From a virus, in IMG/VR virus record IMGVR_UViG_3300006810_000299, positions 1 to 27,342 of that record: a DNA stretch of 27,342 nt; one strand, 5' to 3'. This document shows positions 14,259 through 20,504 of the stretch, in pieces. The translations under genes and the position numbers were made by a program. The notes beneath the pieces were generated by a model, which did no database searches, was not told the DNA's origin, and saw only the letters and a program-made list of their open reading frames with translations. How positions within the stretch are numbered: position 1 is the first letter of the stretch; each line of letters starts with the position of its first letter.

Positions 14259-14672
14259 ATGACGTGGTCTTATTCGGGTGATCCTTCGGATTCGTCGAAG
14301 GACAAGGTTCGGTTCCTCATTGGGGACACGGACACGGCTGATCAGTTGCTGTCTGATGAGGAGATCACTTATGTGATCACGGAGTCGGGTGGCTCGATCT
14401 ATCAGGCTGCCCATGACGCGGCTTACGCTGTCGCGTCTCAGTTTTCTCGCAAGGCGCAGAGCAAGAGCGTCGGAGATATGTCGATCTCGTATGCGGATCG
14501 CGCTAAGGCATATTTCATGTTGGCGAATGAGTTGCTCGAATTGGGTGCTCGCCGTGAACCTCCTACGCCGTGGATTTCCCCGAATAACATCAAGCGTGCC
14601 GTTGATAAAACGGTGCCGCCGGATAACGGCACGGAGTTCTACACGGGTCAGACGGACTATTACAGGGCGTAA
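14259..14672 (+). CDS. Head-tail connector (adaptor) protein
   Basis: A 137-aa protein, with AAGGAG 8 bases before the ATG. It begins YSGDPSDSSKDKVRFLIGDT, then LLSDEEITYVITESGG, then a helix-rich part with YAVASQFSRKA and YADRAKAYFMLANELLELG. This is the typical form of the first head-to-tail connector in actinobacteriophages, an all-helical ring protein below the portal, of the gp6/gp15-like type. It is the first gene after the capsid-region hairpin and starts the neck operon. Length is normal. Confidence 0.75.
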   Translation: MTWSYSGDPSDSSKDKVRFLIGDTDTADQLLSDEEITYVITESGGSIYQAAHDAAYAVASQFSRKAQSKSVGDMSISYADRAKAYFMLANELLELGARREPPTPWISPNNIKRAVDKTVPPDNGTEFYTGQTDYYRA

Positions 14673-14674
14673 TC

Positions 14675-15004
14675 ATGGCTATCTCTAGTGAGTTTCTGCC
14701 GCTGATGCTGGAAACGGTGACGTTGAAGGGTCAGAGTTCCCTTGATCGTTACGGGAAGCAAACCTTTGCTGCTTCGGGTACTTCGTATCGTGCTCGTCTT
14801 GTGTGGGAGGAAAGGATTCTGCGGGATCAGCAGGGTCGCGAGATAGTCGAGGCTGGTCGGGCGATTTTGTATGGTGCTGCAGCGTCGGCTACTCCGCAGT
14901 GGCAGATCACGTTGCCCGATGGTTCTACCCCGAAGATCACGAGTGTTGACACTATTCAGGATGAAGATGGGGATCATCATTCTGTTATTGGGTTTGGTCA
15001 GTAG
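14675..15004 (+). CDS. Head-tail connector (head closure) protein
   Basis: A 109-aa protein starting two bases after the previous stop. It has beta-strand-like segments (LMLETVTLKGQSSLDRYGK, then YRARLVWEERILRDQQGRE, then PQWQITLPDGSTPKITSVDT), matching the small SH3-like stopper or head-closure proteins that plug the portal after DNA packaging. The position as second neck gene supports this. There is no clear ribosome binding site, so translation is probably coupled to the gene before it. Confidence 0.65.
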   Translation: MAISSEFLPLMLETVTLKGQSSLDRYGKQTFAASGTSYRARLVWEERILRDQQGREIVEAGRAILYGAAASATPQWQITLPDGSTPKITSVDTIQDEDGDHHSVIGFGQ

Positions 15005-15006
15005 CC

Positions 15007-15441
15007 GTGGCTAAGCGAGTTCGGGTAAAGAACTTGGAGCCTTTGATGAAGGCTTTCATTATCGCGGGTCAGGATGCTCCGAAGTTCGCGGCTAAGGCAT
15101 TGAAGGAAGAAGCCGATGAGGCGTTCGCGATGTCGCAGTCGTTCGTGCCAGTTCGGACGGGTAACTTGTTGACGTCGGGTGAGGTTCGGGGTCCGTTTGT
15201 TCGTGGATCAAAGATTGAGTGTTTCATTCGTTATGGCGGTCCTGCTGCTCCGTATGCGGCGATTGTGCATGAGGTGCCTCCGAATAGCGGTGGCCGTTGG
15301 GGGACGGGTTACAAGCATGATTTCCCGACGCGCTGGAAGTATTTGGAGAATCCTGTGCGGCTTTACGCTCGTGGCATGGGTGACCGAATGACGCATCGTG
15401 TGCTGGACATGATCGCTAAGAGATTTGAGATAGGCGCATGA
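15007..15441 (+). CDS. HK97 gp10-like neck/tail completion protein
   Basis: A 144-aa protein with a GTG start two bases after the preceding stop. It contains FAAKALKEEADEAFAMSQSF, then VPVRTGNLLTSG and APYAAIVHEVP. The P-V-x-T-G-x-L-x-x-S and Y-A-x-x-V-H-E signatures are typical of the HK97 gp10-like family, which joins the head completion ring to the tail. It ends overlapping the next gene by ATGA. Length is typical. Confidence 0.8.
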   Translation: MAKRVRVKNLEPLMKAFIIAGQDAPKFAAKALKEEADEAFAMSQSFVPVRTGNLLTSGEVRGPFVRGSKIECFIRYGGPAAPYAAIVHEVPPNSGGRWGTGYKHDFPTRWKYLENPVRLYARGMGDRMTHRVLDMIAKRFEIGA

Positions 15442-15842
15442 GTACGATTCTTGAAGCCGTCGGTGACTATTTGCAGACGAATGGGTATGGCACTCAGGGG
15501 ACAGATATTTTCCTCGCGGTCCTGCCGGAGTCACCGGATGCGTGCATCGCCATTTATGAGGCTGTCGGTAACGCACCTGAGTTCACGATGGGTTCTGACC
15601 CGTGGGCGATTGACCGTCCTGTCATTCAGGTGATTTGTCGCGCTGGTCGGGGTGATTATCCGACGGCTCGTAATCAGGCGGAGGCGATTCGAGCGCTACT
15701 CGGCGCGGTGACAAATACGACCATCTCGACTATCCCGATTTTGCGTATTCAGTCGCAGGGATCGGTTATCCCTATGGGGGAGGATGAGAATCTTCGACCG
15801 ATGGTGTCCGCCAATTTCGAGTGCATGGTGCGGTATGAGTGA
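15438..15842 (+). CDS. Tail terminator protein
   Basis: A 134-aa protein with an ATGA overlap to the previous gene. It begins with an N-terminal helix (ILEAVGDYLQTNGYG), followed by IFLAVLPESPDACIAIYEAV and PVIQVICRAGRGDYPTARNQ, then ENLRPMVSANFECMVRY. This alpha/beta arrangement, with the conserved P-x-x-Q-V and final strand, is that of the minor capsid / tail terminator proteins that end tail tube growth. The position after the gp10-like protein is standard. Confidence 0.75.
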   Translation: MSTILEAVGDYLQTNGYGTQGTDIFLAVLPESPDACIAIYEAVGNAPEFTMGSDPWAIDRPVIQVICRAGRGDYPTARNQAEAIRALLGAVTNTTISTIPILRIQSQGSVIPMGEDENLRPMVSANFECMVRYE

Positions 15843-15975
15843 CCCCTATGGACGCACTGTTGTTACGGATGAGGCCCCGAGGTGTTGGAGATGCAATAGA
15901 GTGTTAGCGGTGTTCGTGACAAGACCGTGGGCGTTGAAGTGCTCGCGGTGTAAAGCGGAGAACCGCAGCCAGTAG
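15835..15975 (+). CDS. Com-like zinc-ribbon miniprotein
   Basis: A 46-aa protein; ATG 15835 overlaps the end of the tail terminator gene by eight bases. It has CWRC (17-20) and CSRC (36-39), spaced as in a small zinc ribbon, with the end KCSRCKAENRSQ very like the Mu Com family (CxRCxxxN). In phage Mu, Com binds mom mRNA and activates its translation. Here no mom-like gene is present in the window, so the target is unknown. It could be a general mRNA or DNA binding protein. The preceding reading frame is open further upstream, but that part lies inside the tail terminator gene. Confidence 0.6.
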   Translation: MSDPYGRTVVTDEAPRCWRCNRVLAVFVTRPWALKCSRCKAENRSQ

Positions 15976-15984
15976 GAGGCGCGA

Positions 15985-16239
15985 GTGGCCCTTGCCGATG
16001 CTTTAGACGATTTGATGAAGGGGCCGGTGAAAGCCCCCTCGAAACGGTGCGCTGTCGGTTTCGTGCTTGATCAGATGTCTGAAGATGAGCGGGGTAAGTT
16101 GGCTCAGTTGATTGACGAGAGTTCAATTCCTGCCACTCGGATAGCGAAAGTTCTGCAGGATAATGGTTTCGATATTCAGTATGCGAGTATCAACCGTCAC
16201 CGGAACCGGAAGAAAGCGCAGGGCTGCATATGTCCTTAG
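15985..16239 (+). CDS. Small helix-turn-helix protein
   Basis: An 84-aa protein with a GTG start and AGGAGG at 15974-15979. The region FVLDQMSEDERGKLAQLIDE, then SIPATRIAKVLQDNGFDI, then YASINRHRNRKK has the spacing of a helix-turn-helix with a basic recognition helix. Proteins of this type precede the metallophosphoesterase in some actinophages and resemble the DNA-binding half of small terminases. The C-terminus is CICP. A regulator or DNA recognition protein is likely; which one cannot be decided from the sequence. Confidence 0.6.
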   Translation: MALADALDDLMKGPVKAPSKRCAVGFVLDQMSEDERGKLAQLIDESSIPATRIAKVLQDNGFDIQYASINRHRNRKKAQGCICP

Positions 16240-16490
16240 ATGCCTCGGTTCTTGTGCTGGCGATGGATGACCGTATTTGGGTGGATAGTGATTCGTTGAT
16301 TCATTATTTGCGTGAGGTGGAGCGGCAGGCTCAGGAGCATCTTGTTTTGGCGCAGGAGAGAGAGGATCAGTCAACGGCTGTTGCTGCGTATTCGAGTGGT
16401 GAGATGGTTCGGCAGATTGCTGATGGGCTTGTGCTGACGACGATGGTGGCCCACGACAAGATTAGGACTAAGCGTGAGTCTCGACGATGA
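16230..16490 (+). CDS. Small helical hypothetical protein (86 aa)
   Basis: The ATG at 16230 overlaps the previous gene by ten bases, and the end overlaps the next gene by seventeen. The protein is mostly helical and charged (SLIHYLREVERQAQEHLVLA, then ASS-type Gly/Ser breaks and IRTKRESRR). I do not recognise it. Overlap on both sides implies translational coupling to the HTH and phosphoesterase genes and thus a shared job. Confidence 0.55.
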   Translation: MSLDASVLVLAMDDRIWVDSDSLIHYLREVERQAQEHLVLAQEREDQSTAVAAYSSGEMVRQIADGLVLTTMVAHDKIRTKRESRR

Positions 16491-17661
16491 CCTTGAAGGT
16501 TTGATCAGTAGCGGTGAGACGAGTTCTTTTGAGCGTTCGATAGTGAAGCATCCCTCCGGGTGGGAGCCGGGGGTGGCGTGGGATGGCGATTCGGGGACGT
16601 TGACTTCGCAGCCGTTGGATAGTGAGCCGAGCGATTGGTCTGAGTTGCTGGCGGTGTGGGATCTCGATCCTGCCGTGTTTGAGGTGATTGAGCCTGTCCA
16701 GTTCCGTGCTTGGGATGCACCGGACCCTGAGGGAGGTCTGCGGCGCCTGTATTACTACAAAGCGGCTATCAGGCGGCGTGTGGAGTCACGGGAGTCCGTC
16801 GAGGAGTTACTAGCCGTCCTCGGGAAGAAACGGCCTAAGAAACCGCCTGAGGGCTTCGGTGATGGGTTCGCTTACTGTGTGCCCGCTGGTGACCTGCAGA
16901 TAGGTAAACCGGATGGGGATGGCTCTGAGGGCACTGTGGAGCGTTTCGCGACGAAAACGGATGCCGCTGTGGCTCGACTGAAGGAATTGCGGAAATTGGG
17001 CCGCAGGATCGACGAGATCGTGCTGCCGTGGCTCGGTGACTGTGTTGAAGGGCTGGTATCGCAGGGTGGCGCGTTGGCGGCGGCTGGCAGGCTTGATCTG
17101 ACGATGACCGAGCAGTTGCGGGTGTATCGGCGTTTGATGCTGCATCAGATTCAACAGTTCGCTCCGCTGGCCGAGCGGATAATCGTGCCTGTCGTACCGG
17201 GGAATCATGACGAGGTGCAGCGGGTCGGGAAGGTGCAGCGTCGGTATGACGATTCTTGGGCTCTGGAAGGCGCTGTAGCGGTCGCTGACGCCCTCAAACT
17301 GGCTTCCGGGTATGAACATGTGTCTTTTGTGTTCCCCGGTCGTGACGAGTTGACGATCACGCTGGATGTGGCGGGCACTCCGGTGGGGTTCGCTCACGGT
17401 CATCAGTTCGGTCGTGATCCCGTGAAGTGGTGGTCGGGTCAGGCTCATGGGATGCAGCCGATCGGGTCGGCTACGTTGCTTCTAGGGGCTCATTTGCATC
17501 ATTTGCGGGTGGAGCAGGGTGGCGCGAAGACGTTCATTCAGATTCCGGCGTTAGATGGCGGGTCGACGTGGTGGCGCCATAAGACGGGTCAGGACGCTCC
17601 TGCGGGGATGGTTTCGATGCTGATAGGTCATGGGGGTTGGAAGGATTTGGCGGTTCTATGA
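16474..17661 (+). CDS. Calcineurin-like metallophosphoesterase
   Basis: A 395-aa protein with a GTG start inside the preceding gene. The catalytic metal-binding signature is complete: GDLQ (Asp140), LGDCVEG (Asp189), GNHDE (Asn244, His245, Asp246), AHGHQFG (His308, His310) and GAHLHH (His340, His342). These match the five motifs of calcineurin-like phosphoesterases. The first 130 residues form a separate N-terminal region containing PVQFRAWDAPDPEGGLRRLY. Such enzymes cleave phosphodiesters in nucleic acids or nucleotides; the substrate is unknown. Placement among neck and tail genes with an HTH protein is recurrent, to my memory, in actinophages and is unexplained. A DNA-processing or anti-defence role is possible. 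Confidence 0.85.
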   Translation: MSLDDDLEGLISSGETSSFERSIVKHPSGWEPGVAWDGDSGTLTSQPLDSEPSDWSELLAVWDLDPAVFEVIEPVQFRAWDAPDPEGGLRRLYYYKAAIRRRVESRESVEELLAVLGKKRPKKPPEGFGDGFAYCVPAGDLQIGKPDGDGSEGTVERFATKTDAAVARLKELRKLGRRIDEIVLPWLGDCVEGLVSQGGALAAAGRLDLTMTEQLRVYRRLMLHQIQQFAPLAERIIVPVVPGNHDEVQRVGKVQRRYDDSWALEGAVAVADALKLASGYEHVSFVFPGRDELTITLDVAGTPVGFAHGHQFGRDPVKWWSGQAHGMQPIGSATLLLGAHLHHLRVEQGGAKTFIQIPALDGGSTWWRHKTGQDAPAGMVSMLIGHGGWKDLAVL

Positions 17662-17888
17662 CGAGCGAGGAGCACGCTGTGAGGGTGGCGGCGATTGTGG
17701 GGTCGCTGACGGACAGGATCTTGGGGCCGGGTGCGGCTCAGTATGACGACGGTTCGGGAGTTCAGGGGTTTGAGCGGAAGCCCCTTGATGCGATTGTGAC
17801 GGATGCGGTCGAGGAGATCGACGACATGATCGTGTATTTGTGTCAGTTGCGGATTCGCCTCACGGGAGGCCCGCTCTCCACTCTCTAA
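17658..17888 (+). CDS. Small acidic helical protein (76 aa)
   Basis: ATG 17658 overlaps the phosphoesterase stop (ATGA). An upstream in-frame start at 17637 has no ribosome binding site and lies inside the other gene. The protein contains ITDRILG-like and FERKPLDAIVTDAVEEIDDM followed by IVYLCQLRIRL, a helix pattern with the E-E-x-x-D spacing faintly reminiscent of MazG-like or dNTP-diphosphohydrolase helical proteins. The motif set is incomplete, so this remains a suggestion. The promoter-like element for the next gene begins in its last codon. Confidence 0.55.
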   Translation: MTSEEHAVRVAAIVGSLTDRILGPGAAQYDDGSGVQGFERKPLDAIVTDAVEEIDDMIVYLCQLRIRLTGGPLSTL

Positions 17889-17909
17889 ACCCCCGTATGG
17901 TAAACTCGG
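17886..17909 (+). promoter_or_regulatory. Promoter-like element, copy B (TATGGTAAACT)
   Basis: TAAA, five C, G, then TATGGTAAACT (17896-17906), followed by CGGG. It is almost identical to the element at 9980-10003. TGG TAAACT reads as an extended -10, and a GGAGAGG ribosome binding site and ATG 17938 follow. It overlaps the stop of the preceding gene, so it is likely a promoter for a single inserted gene. Confidence 0.65.
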
Positions 17910-17937
17910 GGTGTAACGACGAGGGAGAGGAAATCCT

Positions 17938-18345
17938 ATGAGTACCATCACCCAAAAGGTCACCCAAAAGCAGGCCGAAGCCGTGCTGCAAGAAGTAGCC
18001 GTATGGCTCGGTCGCAAAGGCCTCGCCGAAGTCACCTGTAAAGAAGGCCGTGAGTTGAATTACGTTGAATCTCACGTCGACGACGGCACCCCCTGTGATC
18101 AGACGCAGGTCGGCCCCGCACCTACCGGACGCGACGCCGCCTACCGTGGCCTCGGACCCGAGTTGCGGATGGACTTCGAGCCGTACTGGTCGAACGAGAC
18201 CTACCCCGCCATCATCCTCGAAGGCGGACCCTACGACTGGTCGATCGCCTGCTCCTTCGAGGTGCAGCAGGCCCTCGACGCGAAGGGTGTGAAGGTGTTC
18301 GTTGAGCCCGCTACCGGATGGGCGCTCGGCATCTTCCCCGCCTAA
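17938..18345 (+). CDS. Single-gene cassette protein of unknown function (135 aa)
   Basis: Flanked by its own promoter-like element and an intrinsic terminator. The ribosome binding site is 7 bases before the ATG. The protein has an N-terminal helix (KQAEAVLQEVAVWLGRKGLA) followed by beta-like segments with AAYRGLGPELRMDFEPYW and AIILEGGPYDWSIACSFE, then QQALDAKGVKVFVEPATG. This alpha/beta order is soluble and has no membrane segment or known catalytic motif. Codons are strongly C-ending, as in the cassette at 10025-11179. I do not recognise the family. Autonomous control inside a structural operon marks it as a moron-type accessory gene, possibly acting at a different time of infection from its neighbours. 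Confidence 0.75.
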   Translation: MSTITQKVTQKQAEAVLQEVAVWLGRKGLAEVTCKEGRELNYVESHVDDGTPCDQTQVGPAPTGRDAAYRGLGPELRMDFEPYWSNETYPAIILEGGPYDWSIACSFEVQQALDAKGVKVFVEPATGWALGIFPA

Positions 18346-18361
18346 ACACAACAACCGCAAG

Positions 18362-18388
18362 AACCCCGAGACGTAACTCGGGGTTTTT
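18362..18388 (+). terminator. Rho-independent terminator
   Basis: AACCCCGAG (18362-18370) pairs perfectly with CTCGGGGTT (18377-18385) around a six-base loop, followed by a T-run to 18388. It ends the single-gene transcript 16 bases after its stop codon. It is the clearest terminator in the window. Confidence 0.9.
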
Positions 18389-18398
18389 GTGTTTCTCC

Positions 18399-18410
18399 CG
18401 TAAACTGGTC
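18399..18410 (+). promoter_or_regulatory. Possible promoter copy C (GTAAACTGG) after the terminator
   Basis: CGTAAACTGGTC shares GTAAACTGG with copy A. It follows the terminator by about ten bases and could restart transcription of the tail genes with a leader of about 100 bases. There is no TG before the TAAACT and no -35 is apparent, so it is weaker than copies A and B. The rest of 18411-18514 contains no gene that I can support. Confidence 0.35.
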
Positions 18411-18514
18411 GCAGTAGTTGTCGTGCCCCTCGTGGGTCCAAACCGTCACTACACATCGTGACCCTGTGTGGTCCCTGCGGCGGTGCGGATTCGCGCTGCC
18501 GTCAGGGAGGTTCA

Positions 18515-18730
18515 GTGCCGTATCGGGTACTCAATGGCTTGTCCTATCCACCGGACAAGCGTGCCGAGGTGGGGGCCATCGTCGATGACCTTCCCACAAA
18601 GTCAATCAAGTGGCTGATGAAGAAAGGCCACATTGAGGAAGTCGCTGGCTCGAAGCCGCGACCTGCCGCGAAGCCAACCCCGGCTCCTGCGTTTTCTGCC
18701 AAGCCTGAGCCCGAGGAGGATGACGAGTAA
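18515..18730 (+). CDS. Small conserved pre-tail-tube protein (71 aa)
   Basis: The GTG at 18515 is preferred: GGGAGG (18505-18510) lies four bases before it, whereas the longer version from GTG 18458 adds a Cys-rich N-terminus without a ribosome binding site. The protein reads PYRVLNGLSYPPDKRAEVGA, then IVDDLPTKSIKWLMKKGHIEEV, then a Pro/Ala/Lys linker and an acidic end. This is the kind of small protein found directly before the tail tube gene in many actinophages; I do not know its function. Its stop overlaps the next start by one base (TAATG). Confidence 0.65.
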   Translation: MPYRVLNGLSYPPDKRAEVGAIVDDLPTKSIKWLMKKGHIEEVAGSKPRPAAKPTPAPAFSAKPEPEEDDE

Positions 18731-19452
18731 TGGCTTTCGTTCACGGGAAGAACACCGCCGTCTATTACAACGGCAGCAACCTATCTTCGTACTTCAATGA
18801 AGCATCCATGTCGCAGGACGTGGAAACCGCTGAGACCACCGCTTTCGGTGACAGCGCCAAGACCTACATCACGGGTCTGAAAGACGGCACGATGAGCATG
18901 TCGGGAATGTTCGATGGTGCCGAGGATGCCGTCGATGCGGTTCTTACGAGCACTCTCGGGGCCACCGCATTCGACGTCTCAACCGTCGTTCCCGCTGGCG
19001 TGAGTTCATCTGGTGTGGCGACGTTCAGCGCTGAGGTGCGGGAAACGTCCTACGAGATTTCCTCTCCTGTTGGGGATGTTGTCGCGGCGAACCTTGAAGT
19101 TCAAGCCACTGGCGGCATCGACCGAGGCGTTCTGCTGGCGGGTGACTCGACACTGTCGGCATCCGCTACCTCGTCAGCGGTCAATAACGGCTCCTCCACC
19201 TCCAACGGTGGAGTTGGCTATCTGCATGTCACGGCCAACGACCGTGACGGGGCCAGCACCTTCAAGGTGCAGGACTCCGCAGATGGCGTCACATACGCGG
19301 ATCTCGTCACGTTCACGAACGTGTCGGCGTCCGCAACAGGCGGCGAGCGAGTTGCCGTCACAGGCACGGTCGAACAATACGTCCAAGCCGAAGTAGTCCC
19401 CGGAGGTTCTTCCGGGTCAGTCACCTACACAATGGCGTTTGCCCGGAAGTAA
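18730..19452 (+). CDS. Major tail tube protein with C-terminal domain
   Basis: A 240-aa protein. Residues 1-135 form the tube domain: MAFVHGKNTAVYYNGSNLSS, then SMSQDVETAETTAFGDSAKT, YITGLKDGTMSMSGMFDGA, and a returning beta pattern with FSAEVRETSYEISSPVGDV. Residues about 145-240 are an extra beta-rich domain (GYLHVTANDRDGASTFKVQD, then GERVAVTGTVEQYVQAEV), which would project from the tail surface and may bind carbohydrates or host. It is followed 12 bases later by a second, shorter copy of the tube domain. The tail tube function is inferred from position and from the motif set. Confidence 0.8.
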   Translation: MAFVHGKNTAVYYNGSNLSSYFNEASMSQDVETAETTAFGDSAKTYITGLKDGTMSMSGMFDGAEDAVDAVLTSTLGATAFDVSTVVPAGVSSSGVATFSAEVRETSYEISSPVGDVVAANLEVQATGGIDRGVLLAGDSTLSASATSSAVNNGSSTSNGGVGYLHVTANDRDGASTFKVQDSADGVTYADLVTFTNVSASATGGERVAVTGTVEQYVQAEVVPGGSSGSVTYTMAFARK

Positions 19453-19464
19453 GGAGTAGCCACA

Positions 19465-19893
19465 ATGGCTTTCGTTCATGGTAAGAGTTCGTTTTTCGAG
19501 ATCGACAACAGTTCAGGAACCCCTACGGACATTTCTGCGTTCTGCGAGGAAGTTTCACTGTCACGCGACATCGAGACCGCTGAGGTCACCACTTTCGGTG
19601 ACGACGCGAAGGAATACATCACTGGCTTGACGGATGCGACTATCAGCCTGTCCGGCAAGTTCGATTCTGCTGATGCCTCTGCGATCGACCCGGTCCTGTC
19701 GGGCATCCTCGGTTCGGCTTCCACCGTTTCGTGGGCATACCGCATCAGCAACGCCACCATCGGCGCGACCAACCCCGAGTATCAGGGTGAAGGCATCCTG
19801 ACCTCTTACGAGGTTTCGGGCACCGTCGGTGACGCGGTCACCTTCTCTGCCGAGATCCAGTGCTCGGGTGCTATCACCCGCGCTACTTCCTGA
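19465..19893 (+). CDS. Second, short paralogous tail tube protein
   Basis: A 142-aa protein with AAGGAG upstream. It starts MAFVHGKSSFFEIDNSSG and keeps VSLSRDIETAEVTTFGDDAK and EYITGLTDATISLSGKFDSA, aligning closely with residues 1-135 of the preceding protein but with no C-terminal domain. The C-terminus is YEVSGTVGDAVTFSAEIQCS. The pair is a tandem duplication. Either may be the main tube subunit, with the long version as decorated minor subunit, or the short one may cap or line one tube end. Length is typical for a minimal tail tube protein. Confidence 0.8.
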   Translation: MAFVHGKSSFFEIDNSSGTPTDISAFCEEVSLSRDIETAEVTTFGDDAKEYITGLTDATISLSGKFDSADASAIDPVLSGILGSASTVSWAYRISNATIGATNPEYQGEGILTSYEVSGTVGDAVTFSAEIQCSGAITRATS

Positions 19894-19920
19894 TTAGGCT
19901 CCCCCTAGTCAGTCCTAATC
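19892..19920 (+). terminator. Inverted repeat over the tail tube stop codon
   Basis: GATTAGG (19892-19898) pairs with CCTAATC (19914-19920); C19899-T19900 can pair with A19911-G19912 with one bulged T. No T-run follows, but a GTGGCCCC direct repeat at 19921 and 19931 does. It is probably a partial terminator or mRNA end protector between the abundant tail tube and the chaperone gene. Confidence 0.45.
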
Positions 19921-19954
19921 GTGGCCCCCTGTGGCCCCTACGGAAAGAGAAGAA

Positions 19955-20326
19955 ATGTCCCTACGCGACAAGATTCTGGCAGCAGACGATATTCAGTCTG
20001 AGATGGTTGAAGTCCCCGAGTGGGATTGCACGATCGAGGTGCGGGGTATGAACGGTTCCGACCGTTCCCGCATCTTGGAGTTGGCGGCTGGCGCTGACGA
20101 CGGCAAGATCAGCATCGGCAACATGTATGTCGAGACGGTGATCGCATCCGCGTATGACCCGGAGACGGGTGAGCGGGTCTTCAGCGACGCTGATCGTGAC
20201 GTTCTGATGAGCAAGAGCGCCGCCGCTATCGACCGGATTGCTCAGGTTGGCATGAAACTGTCTGCCATGTCTGCGGAGGCGCAGGACGACGCGAAGCGTC
20301 GGTTTCCTGAAGAATCCGCATCGTAG
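19955..20326 (+). CDS. Tail assembly chaperone (gpG-like)
   Basis: A 123-aa protein. ATG 19955 is preferred over the in-frame GTG 19931 because GGAAAGAGAAG lies just before it. It is acidic and helical, with PEWDCTIEVRGMNGSDRSRI near the N-terminus and KSAAAIDRIAQVGMKLSAMS later. Position between tail tube and tape measure, size and helical content match the first tail assembly chaperone, which coats the tape measure protein before tube polymerisation. Its C-terminal segment overlaps an open +1 frame that reads a second chaperone portion, so a frameshifted longer form is expected. Confidence 0.8.
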   Translation: MSLRDKILAADDIQSEMVEVPEWDCTIEVRGMNGSDRSRILELAAGADDGKISIGNMYVETVIASAYDPETGERVFSDADRDVLMSKSAAAIDRIAQVGMKLSAMSAEAQDDAKRRFPEESAS

Positions 20327-20489
20327 GTTCCTATTTGAGTTGTCCGAGAAACTCGGCAGGACGGTAGGAGAACTTTTGTACGGTTCGCCTTCCCACAGGC
20401 CGATCGCTTCGTCTGAGTTGACGGAGTGGTCGGCTCTGTGGGAATTGCGAGCCTATGAGGCCGAGCAGGCGTCGAAGCGCCGGAGGTAG
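20304..20489 (+). CDS. Tail assembly chaperone C-terminal part, reached by +1 frameshift
   Basis: This frame is open from 20256 to the TAG at 20487-20489 and has no convincing start of its own. It reads ...RRFLFELSEKLGRTVGELLY, then PSHRPIASSELTEWSALWEL, then ends in RRR. This is the classic second part of the phage tail chaperone fusion (lambda gpGT type), including the E-L-T-E-W motif. From the chaperone frame it is reached by a +1 shift. The best site I see is CGG TTT CCT at 20300-20308, where tRNA-Phe can move from TTT to TTC. The fusion would be about 177 aa. The alternative is independent start at TTG 20340, which has a weak ribosome binding site. Confidence 0.7.
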   Translation, partial: FLKNPHRRFLFELSEKLGRTVGELLYGSPSHRPIASSELTEWSALWELRAYEAEQASKRRR

Positions 20490-20504
20490 TGAGGAGGTGT
20501 CGGC

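Noticed and set aside
18411-18514. tRNA-like or structured RNA between terminator and tail gene
   Set aside because: Partial complementarity exists (GTAGTTGTCG with CGTCACTAC), but no cloverleaf, anticodon stem or acceptor stem could be drawn.
18458-18514. Longer N-terminus of the pre-tail-tube protein from GTG 18458
   Set aside because: It has no ribosome binding site, while GGGAGG sits four bases before GTG 18515, and the added residues are Cys/Gly-rich and unlike the rest.
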